From the NCBI GenBank assembly GCA_001412425.1, contig LKUH01000282.1, forward strand, positions 1-14,467: a stretch of 14,467 nucleotides of DNA. Reading direction: 5' to 3'. Under the pieces are notes generated by a model that had not been told where the DNA came from, ran no database searches, and saw only the letters and a program-made list of their open reading frames with translations. Below, piece by piece: positions 1 through 7,334 of the stretch. Every line of letters starts with the position of its first letter. Position 1 is the first letter of the stretch. The stretch comes from Candidatus Cloacimonas sp. SDB. Lineage in GTDB: Bacteria; Cloacimonadota; Cloacimonadia; Cloacimonadales; TCS61. A program made the translations under genes and the position numbers.

Positions 1-399
1 GTTTTTTCCTCTCTCAGCTGGGCTGGATATCTTAATTACTGGGACGGACCCGATGAGAAAGAACAACCTTCGGCTTACATCATTTTTCTTACTCAGGAAA
101 GTGACAGGAACTCGACATATATAGATGTTGGTATCTATGCTCAATCCATACTTCTGGGAGCTGCTGAAATGCAGCTGGGCGGGTGTATGTTCGGTTCCGT
201 TGCTGAAGAAAAACTGAAAAGTAAACTTAAAATTCCACCAGACTACAATATTCCCTTAATAATTGCTCTGGGGTATCCGGATGAAACTATTGTCCTGGAA
301 GATACTAGAGATGATATTAAATACTGGCGTGATGATAATGAAGTCCATCATGTTCCGAAAAGATTACTGCATGATCTCATCTTTGTTCCGGAAGTTTGA
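1..399 (+). CDS. Nitroreductase family protein, C-terminal part (5' end outside window)
   Basis: The reading frame is open from base 1 to the TGA at 397-399, giving about 132 C-terminal residues; the start lies upstream of the window. The sequence fits the flavin-dependent nitroreductase fold: a segment with GYLNYWDGP, then the helix YIDVGIYAQSILLGAAEMQL, which in this family packs at the dimer interface near FMN, then a strand PLIIALGYPDE, and a C-terminal HHVPKRLLHDLI tail typical of the family. Such enzymes reduce nitro compounds, quinones or related acceptors with NAD(P)H in the cytoplasm; the substrate cannot be told from this fragment. An internal ATG at 169 is not the start, because the conserved frame extends well upstream of it. 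The next gene follows after 73 bases with no visible terminator. The family is fairly sure, the substrate unknown. Confidence 0.85.
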   Translation, partial: VFSSLSWAGYLNYWDGPDEKEQPSAYIIFLTQESDRNSTYIDVGIYAQSILLGAAEMQLGGCMFGSVAEEKLKSKLKIPPDYNIPLIIALGYPDETIVLEDTRDDIKYWRDDNEVHHVPKRLLHDLIFVPEV

Positions 400-472
400 A
401 CTTGACGAATATCTTATTTCTACTCCGAATTTCACTAGATCAATTTTTGGTTATTTTTGGGCAAGAGGTATT

Positions 473-1990
473 ATGAAAAAAGTTTTATTCTTTCTGGCTT
501 TTCTGTTAGTGACCCTTAATTTACCCGCTCAGGTTAATGGAGATACCTTGACGGTTGACGGGAAAAAGATCTTGAGAATCTGGGGAAGCCACTATGACCG
601 CGGTTATGCACATGGATATCTTATGGGTGACCAGATCAGAGAAATCGCAATCGACTATTTTATCGCTACCTTTATTCTTAACAACCCTGTCACTTACAAC
701 TTCTGCAGAAATTATTTTGCAGATCATTTTACGATTGAGAATCGTTATCTGAATGAAGTAGAAGGTATTATTGACGGCATGACCGCTGCTGGAACAAACA
801 TGTATATAACTGCACTGGATAAGGATATAGAGAGTGTAGATATTCTGATAGCTAATTCAATTGTGGATCTTTCCATTCTAAATTTTATTAATTCTTCCGA
901 AGAATTGGGCTGTTCCAGCCTGTCAGCCTGGGGAGAAAGTACTGAAAATGATGATGATCTGAATGGGAATTTAGTCCTGACCCGAAATATGGACTGGTCC
1001 CTGCATCCGGTGTTACTGGAGAATCATCTTTTAATAGTAAATATTCCGACTGAAGAGAATGAGATCTCCTGGGTCTCATTTACCTTTCCCGGTCTGATTG
1101 GAGCTCTGTCAGGCATTAATTCTATCGGGACAGCAGCTTTTATGAATGTCGGGAATATACATTCTTACTCCAATGTTAACGATCTTCACCCCATATTTTT
1201 ATCTGTAAGAAATGGACTGGAACATTATGACTATAATTTTGATGGAGCTCAGAACGAACTGGATGTTATAGCTTCCGTTTCCGGAGTGAATCATTTATCC
1301 GGTTCCATAATCCATGTGATCAATGACCCTGAAGCTGCGATAATTGAAACTAACAATCTGCTGGGTTCGGTTACAAGATACTCAAGTGACAATTCAGTTA
1401 TACCGGACTTTAATCTAGTTGCAACCAATCATTTCAGGACATTATATGCTCCGGTTTACTGCTACAGATATAACAATTTTGCAGATTCATTGAATTACAG
1501 TATCCAACAGTCAATTGAAAGAAATTGGAATATTACGACCGGAGCCGGAGGAGTAAATCAAAATCTTCATACCATACAATTTATTCCTTCCCTGAACCTG
1601 ATAAAATGGTCAACTGCCGGTTATGGGCATCCGGCATATACTTTGCAGCCGACCGAATTCAATCTGGAAGAGCTTCTTACCATTAATAGTGCTGTTGAAA
1701 ATTTCATTATAGATGAGCCTGTTAAGGTAACTACCTTTCCCAATCCTTTTATCGGGGGTACTCAGTTTTCATTTTCTCTGATCGAATCGGTTAAGGCGGA
1801 TTTAAATATTTATAATATTAAAGGTCAGAAAATACGAACTCTTGTATGCGGAGAAACCATCAAAAAGGATTCATCAATATACTGGGATGGCAGAGATGAA
1901 AAAGGCAATCTGGTTGTCTCCGGTATTTATTTTTATTATTTCAGATCCAAGGAAATAACAGAATCGGGCAGAATGGTTGTATTAAAATAA
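473..1990 (+). CDS. Secreted C45/acyltransferase-like Ntn hydrolase with T9SS-type C-terminal sorting domain
   Basis: The protein has 505 residues. I chose ATG 473 because it follows AAGAGG with a 4-base gap and begins a clear signal peptide (MKKVLFFLAFLLVTLN, cleavage probably near the AQ at about residues 18-19); the longer open frame from 263 overlaps the previous gene. Residues from about 30 carry WGSHYDRGYAHGYLMG, typical of the peptidase C45 / acyl-CoA:6-aminopenicillanate acyltransferase and phospholipase-B-like families. Cys147 in LGCSSLSAWG is the likely Ntn nucleophile, and RNMDW (171-175) matches the family's second signature. Known members cleave themselves just before this Cys; here that would be Gly146-Cys147. 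Residues about 420-505 form a FlgD-like / type IX sorting domain beginning FPNPF (422-426) and ending GRMVVLK, so export to the surface or medium is likely. The substrate is not predictable: an amide, N-acyl amino acid or bile-salt-type conjugate are all possible. Confidence 0.8.
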   Translation: MKKVLFFLAFLLVTLNLPAQVNGDTLTVDGKKILRIWGSHYDRGYAHGYLMGDQIREIAIDYFIATFILNNPVTYNFCRNYFADHFTIENRYLNEVEGIIDGMTAAGTNMYITALDKDIESVDILIANSIVDLSILNFINSSEELGCSSLSAWGESTENDDDLNGNLVLTRNMDWSLHPVLLENHLLIVNIPTEENEISWVSFTFPGLIGALSGINSIGTAAFMNVGNIHSYSNVNDLHPIFLSVRNGLEHYDYNFDGAQNELDVIASVSGVNHLSGSIIHVINDPEAAIIETNNLLGSVTRYSSDNSVIPDFNLVATNHFRTLYAPVYCYRYNNFADSLNYSIQQSIERNWNITTGAGGVNQNLHTIQFIPSLNLIKWSTAGYGHPAYTLQPTEFNLEELLTINSAVENFIIDEPVKVTTFPNPFIGGTQFSFSLIESVKADLNIYNIKGQKIRTLVCGETIKKDSSIYWDGRDEKGNLVVSGIYFYYFRSKEITESGRMVVLK

Positions 1991-2005
1991 AAAAGGAGAG
2001 ATAAA

Positions 2006-3250
2006 ATGCATTTTAAACTATTATCAGATAGTGAGATGAAAGCTTTAGATGCTTTGAAAGAGTATCATGGCGGAGCTGCAGAAATTACCCGGACTATTAT
2101 GGAAATGAGAAAGTTTGAGAACCGTAAAAAGATCCTTGCTGATAAAGGTTTTGGAGAGATGATTGATGAGGCGGAAAACCTGGTTAAAGGTTTCGCCAAA
2201 GTGCCGGAATTTGAAAAGAAGAACAATATTACTTATAATCCCAAATTTGGTAAGGGAACTGCTCAGGTTTCGGGATGGCAGGGTGCTAAAGTAACCCATC
2301 ACGCTATGAAGAGGATTGTTGATAGTGCTAAATCGGATACTCCCTGTTTCGTTCCGTCCGAATTTATTTCGGTGGTCGCTTTAACTGATAACTATATCTA
2401 TAATGGTGATCTTATGGCTACACTTACCATGAGTGAGAACATCATGAAAGCTTCCAAATTCTGCAGTACGAATCTTATTGGAATTCCTCAGCCGGAAAAA
2501 AGATTCCAGAAACTGGAGAAAGTAACGGGCTGTAAATTTGCCAGAAATGATCTGGGAAACGGTAATTCCGGAATCAGCCTGAAAAATCAGGGTACTTTTT
2601 TTGGAAACTTTGGCGGAATAGAAGTTGCTAATGATAATCATCTTGTATATCTGGATGGAGTTACCAGAGCAGCTCTGGCTAACGGGGCAGATTTTTTCCT
2701 GAATCCCAGCTGGAGTTCCATAATTGCTGCCTGTTACTATGGCAGAGATATTCCCAATCTGCATTTTAAAATATCCATGTTGCTGGCTACCCAGAACCTG
2801 ATGCAGTTCAGAATGCTGTTAAATATTATTAAAGAATATCTGCGGGATGACATGACTTCTCCCGTCTATGAAATAAATGTCGGAAATGGTGCAACTGCCG
2901 AAACCTTTATTAAATGTGCTCAGGAATTAAAGGACAGTGGAATCAGAGGGATCAGTCTGGCAGCCCATATCTATATCAATCCGGACCTGGGAATGGCAGG
3001 ATTTAACTGGACTGACAACATGTTCAAAGTATTGGAAAGCGGTATTGACATGACATATAAATACGAAAGTGACGGAACAGCCAGAGAGTTAGATACCATG
3101 GAAGCATACTTCCTTCCTGAAGAAGAGAGAGAAGCTAAAGCGGAGAAAATTGGTGACGTCATCTTTTATAAATCTCTGCAGGCAGCAAAAGATGGAATTC
3201 AAATGATGAAAAAAGGTATAGAACCCATTTTTGGAGGAATTTCCTATTGA
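2006..3250 (+). CDS. Conserved-looking cytoplasmic protein of unknown function, 414 aa
   Basis: I do not recognise this family. The start ATG follows an excellent ribosome site (AAGGAG, 1993-1998). There is no signal peptide, membrane segment or obvious repeat. The N-terminal 85 residues are charged and helical. A more compact body follows, with SGWQGAKVTHHAMKRI (89-104), a glycine/asparagine-rich stretch NDLGNGNSGISLKNQG (181-196), GNFGGIEVA (200-208), and VYEINVGNGATAETF (287-301). Alternating hydrophobic strands and helices (VYLDGVTRAALANGADF, 214-230; GIRGISLAAHIYINPDLGM, 312-330) give the impression of a TIM-barrel-like enzyme, but that is only an impression. Five cysteines are scattered (114, 153, 176, 243, 304), with no cluster motif. 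It ends 42 bases before the aminotransferase gene, so a role in amino-acid metabolism is possible from context alone. Codon usage looks like that of the neighbours and the frame is intact. Confidence 0.85.
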   Translation: MHFKLLSDSEMKALDALKEYHGGAAEITRTIMEMRKFENRKKILADKGFGEMIDEAENLVKGFAKVPEFEKKNNITYNPKFGKGTAQVSGWQGAKVTHHAMKRIVDSAKSDTPCFVPSEFISVVALTDNYIYNGDLMATLTMSENIMKASKFCSTNLIGIPQPEKRFQKLEKVTGCKFARNDLGNGNSGISLKNQGTFFGNFGGIEVANDNHLVYLDGVTRAALANGADFFLNPSWSSIIAACYYGRDIPNLHFKISMLLATQNLMQFRMLLNIIKEYLRDDMTSPVYEINVGNGATAETFIKCAQELKDSGIRGISLAAHIYINPDLGMAGFNWTDNMFKVLESGIDMTYKYESDGTARELDTMEAYFLPEEEREAKAEKIGDVIFYKSLQAAKDGIQMMKKGIEPIFGGISY

Positions 3251-3292
3251 TATATTCCTGTTTGCCTAAAGAGCTAATCATGTGAGGTAAAA

Positions 3293-4513
3293 ATGATTCA
3301 GAATTGGAAAGAAAAATATGCAAAGATCATGAAAGATTTCGAAGGTTATTCTATTGGTAAAATATTCAAATACCTGGGAAATCCTGAAATAATCTCACTG
3401 GCAGGGGGACTGCCTTCTCCTGATATGTTCCTGAAGTCAGAAATGAGGAAAGCTTCCCATAAACTTCTGGAAAACGATCTGGAAAATATTTTTCAATATT
3501 CTCCCGTTCCCGGTGAAGATGATTTCATTGCAGCGATCCTGAAATTCCTGCAGAGAGACGGAATCAAGCTTGAACCTGAAAATATCCTGATAACCTCTTC
3601 GGGACAACATGGTCTTGACCTTACGGGCAGATTATTTCTGGATCCTGAAGATTACATTATGATAGATCGACCCACCTTTGCCGGAGCAATAGTCGCATTT
3701 CAAATGCAGCATCCTCAGATCATCGGAGTAGATATGGAAGCTGACGGATCTAATGTGGATGGTTACAGAGCGAAACTGGCTAAATTACCTGTGAAACCAA
3801 AATTCATCTATGTCGTACCGGATTTTCAGAATCCCTCCGGAATTACAACCAGCCTCGAAAAAAGAGAAGCTTTACTGGATTTGAGCTATGAAATGGATAT
3901 TCCCCTGGTGGAAGACAGTCCATACCGAGATTTGCGTTATCGAGGTGAAGCAATACCTTCCTTATTTTCCCTGGATCAGCAGCGGGAAGGAACAAATGTG
4001 ATAGGCCTCTATACTTTCTCCAAGATCTTCAGCCCGGGTATCAGGGTAGGATTTAATATTGGTCCTCCTGATGTTATCACGAAAATGGGTAATATCAAAG
4101 GTGGCAATACACTCAATACTCCAAAATATAATCAGGATATGTGCCGGATATTTCTCACAGAGATGAATTACGACAGCCATATGGAGAAATGCAGAAAGTA
4201 TTACAGTAAAAAACTGGATACATTTCTGGAAGCTATGAGCGAATACTTTCCGCCTGAAACAGGAGTGAGCTGGACTAAACCCGAAGGAGGTCTTTTCCTC
4301 TGGGTTTCCCTGCCGAAAAAAATCGATACTTTGAAATTATTCCAGAAAGCAATAGAATATAAAGTTGCCTTTGTGCCCGGTGAAGTATTTTATGGAGAAA
4401 ATCCTGAGAATAATCATCTGAGGATCAATTTTTCCTATGTTTCGGCAGAACAACTGGTAGAAGCTGTTAAAAGACTTTCCAAATGCGTTAAAGAAGATTT
4501 GCGGGAGCAGTAA
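3293..4513 (+). CDS. PLP-dependent aminotransferase, fold type I (2-aminoadipate/LysN-like class)
   Basis: This 406-residue protein is a class I/II aminotransferase of the LysN / kynurenine aminotransferase II branch, transferring an amino group between an L-amino acid and a 2-oxoacid (typically 2-oxoglutarate) in the cytosol. Visible landmarks: SLAGGLPSPDMF near the N terminus, typical of this branch; ITSSGQHGLDLTGRLFLDP, the PLP-phosphate-binding helix region; PDFQNPSG with Asn180 contacting the cofactor; EDSPYRDLRY; and TFSKIFSPGIRVGF with Lys244 as the Schiff-base lysine. The C terminus has LRINFSYV with the substrate-carboxylate-binding Arg. All key residues seem present and the length is normal. 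The substrate may be 2-aminoadipate, branched-chain or aromatic amino acids; sequence reading alone cannot decide. The TAA overlaps the next ATG by one base (TAATG), so it is probably coupled to the SDR-like gene. Confidence 0.9.
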   Translation: MIQNWKEKYAKIMKDFEGYSIGKIFKYLGNPEIISLAGGLPSPDMFLKSEMRKASHKLLENDLENIFQYSPVPGEDDFIAAILKFLQRDGIKLEPENILITSSGQHGLDLTGRLFLDPEDYIMIDRPTFAGAIVAFQMQHPQIIGVDMEADGSNVDGYRAKLAKLPVKPKFIYVVPDFQNPSGITTSLEKREALLDLSYEMDIPLVEDSPYRDLRYRGEAIPSLFSLDQQREGTNVIGLYTFSKIFSPGIRVGFNIGPPDVITKMGNIKGGNTLNTPKYNQDMCRIFLTEMNYDSHMEKCRKYYSKKLDTFLEAMSEYFPPETGVSWTKPEGGLFLWVSLPKKIDTLKLFQKAIEYKVAFVPGEVFYGENPENNHLRINFSYVSAEQLVEAVKRLSKCVKEDLREQ

Positions 4514-5304
4514 TGGATCTAGGAATTAAAGATAAGCTCGCCCTGGTTGCAGCCTCCAGCAGTGGATTAGGAAAGGCTGTTGCCAGAGCACTTTCACAGG
4601 AAAGTGCAATTGTCGCCGTTTGTTCAAGAAGTAAAGAAAAAATCGAATCTGCCGCAGCTGAAATCCAGGCAGAAACCGGTAACACGGTTTTACCCTTCAT
4701 CTGTGATGTTACCAATCACAAATCGGTGCAGAAGATGATCGATTTTTTGACCATTGAATATGGCGGTATCGATATATTGGTCTGCAATGCAGGAGGACCT
4801 CCCGCAGGTAAAGCGCTGAGTTTTGACCTTTCGGATTATGAACGTGCTGTGCAATTGAATCTATTAAGTACTGTAAGATTATGCCAGGCGGTTATTCCCC
4901 AGATGGAAAGAAAACACTGGGGCAGGATAATAACTGTAACTTCCGTTTCGGTTAAGCAGCCCATCGATAATCTCATCCTGTCCAATACAGCCAGAGCTGG
5001 AGTTACAGGTTACTTAAAAACCTTATCCAATATCGTAGCCCCCTTCGGCATCACTGTAAATGCGGTTTGCCCGGGCTATACTAAAACCGACAGAGTTAAA
5101 AATTTGGCATCTGCTTTTGCCGCAGATGGAAAAGGTACTGAAGCAGATTTTTACCTGCAGCTGGAAAAAGATATTCCCGCCAGAAGACTTGGTGATCCGG
5201 ACGACCTGGGAAAGACTGTAGCTTTCCTTGCTTCAGAGGCTGCGGGTTACATTACAGGTATTTCATTGCAGATCGACGGTGGATTTATTAAAGGACTGTT
5301 TTAA
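4513..5304 (+). CDS. SDR-family protein (3-oxoacyl-ACP reductase-like) lacking the catalytic Tyr and Lys
   Basis: This 263-residue protein has the short-chain dehydrogenase/reductase Rossmann fold: a modified nucleotide loop AASSSGLGKA near residue 13, CSRS after the second strand, CDVTN, NAGGPP, Ser144 in GRIITVTSVSV, VNAVCPGYTKTDR, and the C-terminal ITGISLQIDGGFIKG. The usual YxxxK is absent. Counting 13 residues from Ser144 puts Ser157 where Tyr should be, and Arg161, just before AGV, where Lys should be (LSNTARAGV). I recall a conserved-domain subgroup of 'BKR-like SDR-like' proteins described as lacking a perfect NAD motif and catalytic tetrad; this protein fits it. It may therefore be a reductase with altered chemistry, or a non-catalytic binding or regulatory protein. 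It overlaps the aminotransferase stop by one base and lies 9 bases before the cupin gene, so it is surely in the same transcript. Confidence 0.88.
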   Translation: MDLGIKDKLALVAASSSGLGKAVARALSQESAIVAVCSRSKEKIESAAAEIQAETGNTVLPFICDVTNHKSVQKMIDFLTIEYGGIDILVCNAGGPPAGKALSFDLSDYERAVQLNLLSTVRLCQAVIPQMERKHWGRIITVTSVSVKQPIDNLILSNTARAGVTGYLKTLSNIVAPFGITVNAVCPGYTKTDRVKNLASAFAADGKGTEADFYLQLEKDIPARRLGDPDDLGKTVAFLASEAAGYITGISLQIDGGFIKGLF

Positions 5305-5313
5305 AGAGGGTTT

Positions 5314-5673
5314 ATGAAAGAATTATCTGATTTTTATCCCCAAATGATCAATAAACTTCCTGAAATAGATGTAAACTTACAGGGAGTAAAAGGATGGCTT
5401 GTGCAATCTCAGCAATGCCAGGTTGTCCTTTTCGAAATAAAACCAATTGGTAAGATCCCGGACCATAGCCATGGTGCGCAGTGGGGAATAATGCTGGATG
5501 GCAGGATGAAATTGACCATAAATGGGAAAACCAGACTTTATGAAAAGGGAGACAGATATTTTATCCCTTCCGGAATTGTTCATTCAGCTGAATTCCTGAC
5601 CACAGTAAGGGTTATAGATTTCTTTGAAGATAATGACAGATATAATGTTAAGGATGATCAACATGCCGAATAA
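5314..5673 (+). CDS. Small single-domain cupin protein
   Basis: The 119-residue product is one cupin_2 barrel. The first motif is DHSHGAQWGIMLDGRMKLTI: His51 and His53 are probable metal ligands, while the Glu of the classical motif is replaced in the QWG element (Gln56-Trp57). The second motif is GDRYFIPSGIVHSAEF with His90 as a further ligand. Small cupins of this kind bind Fe, Mn or Zn and act as isomerases, dioxygenases or small-molecule sensors; no specific reaction can be assigned. There is no signal peptide. GAGGG-like bases (AGAGGG, 5305-5310) sit just before the ATG. It starts 9 bases after the SDR-like gene and its last 11 bases overlap the threonine synthase start, so it is embedded in the operon. 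It may serve the same pathway as the SDR-like protein. Confidence 0.85.
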   Translation: MKELSDFYPQMINKLPEIDVNLQGVKGWLVQSQQCQVVLFEIKPIGKIPDHSHGAQWGIMLDGRMKLTINGKTRLYEKGDRYFIPSGIVHSAEFLTTVRVIDFFEDNDRYNVKDDQHAE

Positions 5674-7033
5674 GATCCTGTTTTATTCAACCAATCATAA
5701 TGCACCCAAAGTTCCATTTAAAGATGCTTTGTTAAAAGGACAGGCACCCGATAAGGGACTATATATGCCGGAAACAATACCACGCTTCACAACAGAAGAA
5801 ATCAGAGAATTCTCTAATCTGCCATATCATAAAATCGCTTACAAAGTGGCTGAGAAATTCTTATTCGGACAGATCTCCAGTCAGGTCCTTTCCACTATTA
5901 CCAAAGATTCCTATAATTTTGAGGTTCCACTGGAAAATGTCTATGAGCGAAAATACGTAATGAGACTGGATCAGGGACCTACAGCTTCTTTTAAGGATTT
6001 TGCCGCCAGAATGATGGGCAGACAGATGCAGAATTTTCTCAAGGAAGAAAAACGTGAATTACTTATCCTGACAGCAACTTCCGGAGATACGGGCAGTGCT
6101 ATCGCTAATGCCTTCTATAAACTGGATAACATTAAAGTAGTTGTTCTCTTTCCGGAAGATGAGGTTACAGCCAGACAGAGAAAGCAGATGACAACCCTGG
6201 GAGAGAACATTCAAATACTGGGTTTGAAAGCAAAATTTGATGATTGCCAGTCTTTGGTCAAACAGGCATTTGCTGACCCCGAGTTGGATTATTTGAAGCT
6301 TTCAAGTGCAAATTCCATCAATATAGGGCGGCTGATCCCTCAAATTGTCTACTATTTCTATGCTTTTGCTAAATTAAGCAGCGGAGATCCAGAAGAAAAA
6401 GTTATCTTTTCCATTCCCTCCGGGAATTTCGGTGATATGATGGGCGGAATGCTGGCTTTACGAATGGGTCTTCCTGTTAAAAGATTTGTTATTGCCACCA
6501 ATGAAAACGATGAATTTCCCCGATTTGTTAAGACGGGCGAATATAACAAAATTCAACCATCCAGAAATTGTATTTCCAGTGCTATGAATGTCGGACATCC
6601 CAGTAATTTAGCCAGGTTTGTAGATCTCTACGGTGGTGAAATGGATGAAAACGGGATTGTTAGTAAAATGCCGGATCTAGAGCAGATACGAAAAGAAATA
6701 TACACTGTCAGCATAAATGATTCTCAAACCGAAGAAACCATAATCAAAGCTTATAAGAAACATGGATTATTATTGGAACCTCATGGCTCAGTAGGCTGGG
6801 CTGGTTTAATGAATTATTTGAAAAATCATAAAGAATTCGACACCGAAGAGCAATTATGTATTTCTCTGGAAACCGCTCACCCGGCAAAATTTCCGGAAAA
6901 AATTAGACAGTTGCTTCAATTTGATCCGACCCTGCCTCCCAGTTTGCAAGGACTGGAAGCAAAACAGGAAGCTTTCGATAAAATCAATAATGATTACATT
7001 AGCTTTAAAAAATATCTACAGGATAATTATTGA
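5663..7033 (+). CDS. thrC: Threonine synthase
   Basis: Threonine synthase converts O-phospho-L-homoserine to L-threonine and phosphate using PLP, the last step of threonine synthesis. With the start at ATG 5663 the protein has 456 residues, near the usual 430-500. I prefer this start over 5624 because AAGGA (5650-5654) is correctly spaced and the product begins MPNKILFYSTNH, the normal N terminus of the family. Motifs: DQGPTASFKDFAARM with Lys111 as the PLP lysine; TATSGDTGSAIA for the phosphate-binding loop; SANSINIGRLIPQIVYY; IPSGNFGDMMGGMLA; NVGHPSNLARFVDL; and EPHGSVGWAG near the C terminus. It appears intact. It overlaps the cupin gene by 11 bases. Homoserine kinase must supply its substrate, and the ApgM-family gene at 8655 is a candidate. 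A gap of 88 bases follows. Confidence 0.95.
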   Translation: MPNKILFYSTNHNAPKVPFKDALLKGQAPDKGLYMPETIPRFTTEEIREFSNLPYHKIAYKVAEKFLFGQISSQVLSTITKDSYNFEVPLENVYERKYVMRLDQGPTASFKDFAARMMGRQMQNFLKEEKRELLILTATSGDTGSAIANAFYKLDNIKVVVLFPEDEVTARQRKQMTTLGENIQILGLKAKFDDCQSLVKQAFADPELDYLKLSSANSINIGRLIPQIVYYFYAFAKLSSGDPEEKVIFSIPSGNFGDMMGGMLALRMGLPVKRFVIATNENDEFPRFVKTGEYNKIQPSRNCISSAMNVGHPSNLARFVDLYGGEMDENGIVSKMPDLEQIRKEIYTVSINDSQTEETIIKAYKKHGLLLEPHGSVGWAGLMNYLKNHKEFDTEEQLCISLETAHPAKFPEKIRQLLQFDPTLPPSLQGLEAKQEAFDKINNDYISFKKYLQDNY

Positions 7034-7057
7034 TTTTAAATTAAAGTATATTGTAAG

Positions 7058-7071
7058 ATAACTATAGTTAT
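7058..7071. promoter_or_regulatory. 14-bp perfect palindrome, possible operator
   Basis: ATAACTATAGTTAT is a perfect inverted repeat in the AT-rich gap after threonine synthase. It contains TATAGT (7063-7068), one mismatch from a -10 box, with only a weak TTAAAG candidate 16 bases upstream as -35. It could be an operator covering the promoter of the acyl ligase gene. It lacks the GC stem and T run of a terminator. AT-rich palindromes of this size also occur by chance, so confidence is low. Confidence 0.25.
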
Positions 7072-7121
7072 TTATTTATTTAAGATAGTGTTAGCAATAT
7101 TCAATTAACAAAGGAATGATT

Positions 7122-7334
7122 ATGCAATTGCATCATAAATTTATTGAAACGGCGAAAAAATTTCAAAAAAAGATTGCAGTTCACGATATTGCAACCGGCA
7201 AAGAAATCCTCTATGAGAGAATGCTGCTGGCAGCTTTGATATTTGCCAGAAAATTTAAAAAAATAAACAGCAAAATGTGGGTGTTATGGTACCTACTTCA
7301 GCAGGTTGCATGCTGTCTAATCTTGGCGTTTTAA
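7122..7334 (+). pseudogene. N-terminal fragment of the acyl-activating enzyme, separated by an apparent frameshift
   Basis: This frame opens with ATG 7122, which has AAAGGA (7110-7115) at good spacing; ATG 7116 directly abuts that site and is less likely. The product begins MQLHHKFIETAKKFQKKIAV and continues to KKINSK, like the start of the adenylating domain of Aas-type acyl-ACP synthetases. After about residue 51 the family sequence leaves this frame: the expected GVMVPTSAGCML lies in the frame that is re-entered by reading one base twice. The fragment then runs through unrelated residues to the TAA at 7332-7334. One extra A anywhere between 7257 and 7275 would join both parts into a protein of about 507 residues. 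It may be a real pseudogene, a sequencing or assembly error in a homopolymer, or a slippage-expressed gene. Confidence 0.7.
7257..7275 (+). other. A-rich frameshift zone (A7 run and A4 run)
   Basis: Seven A (7257-7263) and four A (7272-7275) lie in the only interval where the two frames of the acyl ligase can join. The downstream frame has a TAA at 7256-7258, so the switch must happen after it, and the upstream frame leaves homology by about 7276. Adding one A to the A7 run gives KKNKQQNVGV; adding it to the A4 run gives KKINSKNVGV. Both are plausible protein sequences. Confidence 0.6.

Noticed and set aside
263..472. Longer N terminus for the C45-like hydrolase beginning at 263
   Set aside because: It overlaps the nitroreductase gene, shows no homology, and would bury the signal peptide that starts cleanly at 473 behind a ribosome site.
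2381..2764. 127-residue reverse-strand open frame
   Set aside because: It is antisense to the intact 414-aa gene, with no ribosome site or recognisable domain; it looks like a shadow of codon bias.
5624..5662. Upstream starts for threonine synthase
   Set aside because: The 13 extra residues are the cupin C terminus in another frame; ATG 5663 has the properly spaced AAGGA and the normal family N terminus.
7254..7263. Programmed -1 ribosomal frameshift signal in the acyl ligase
   Set aside because: TTT AAA AAA A is not in the register X XXY YYZ needed for tandem slippage: moving back one base would put TAA in the P site. No stem or pseudoknot is obvious downstream. Transcriptional slippage or sequence error remain more likely.
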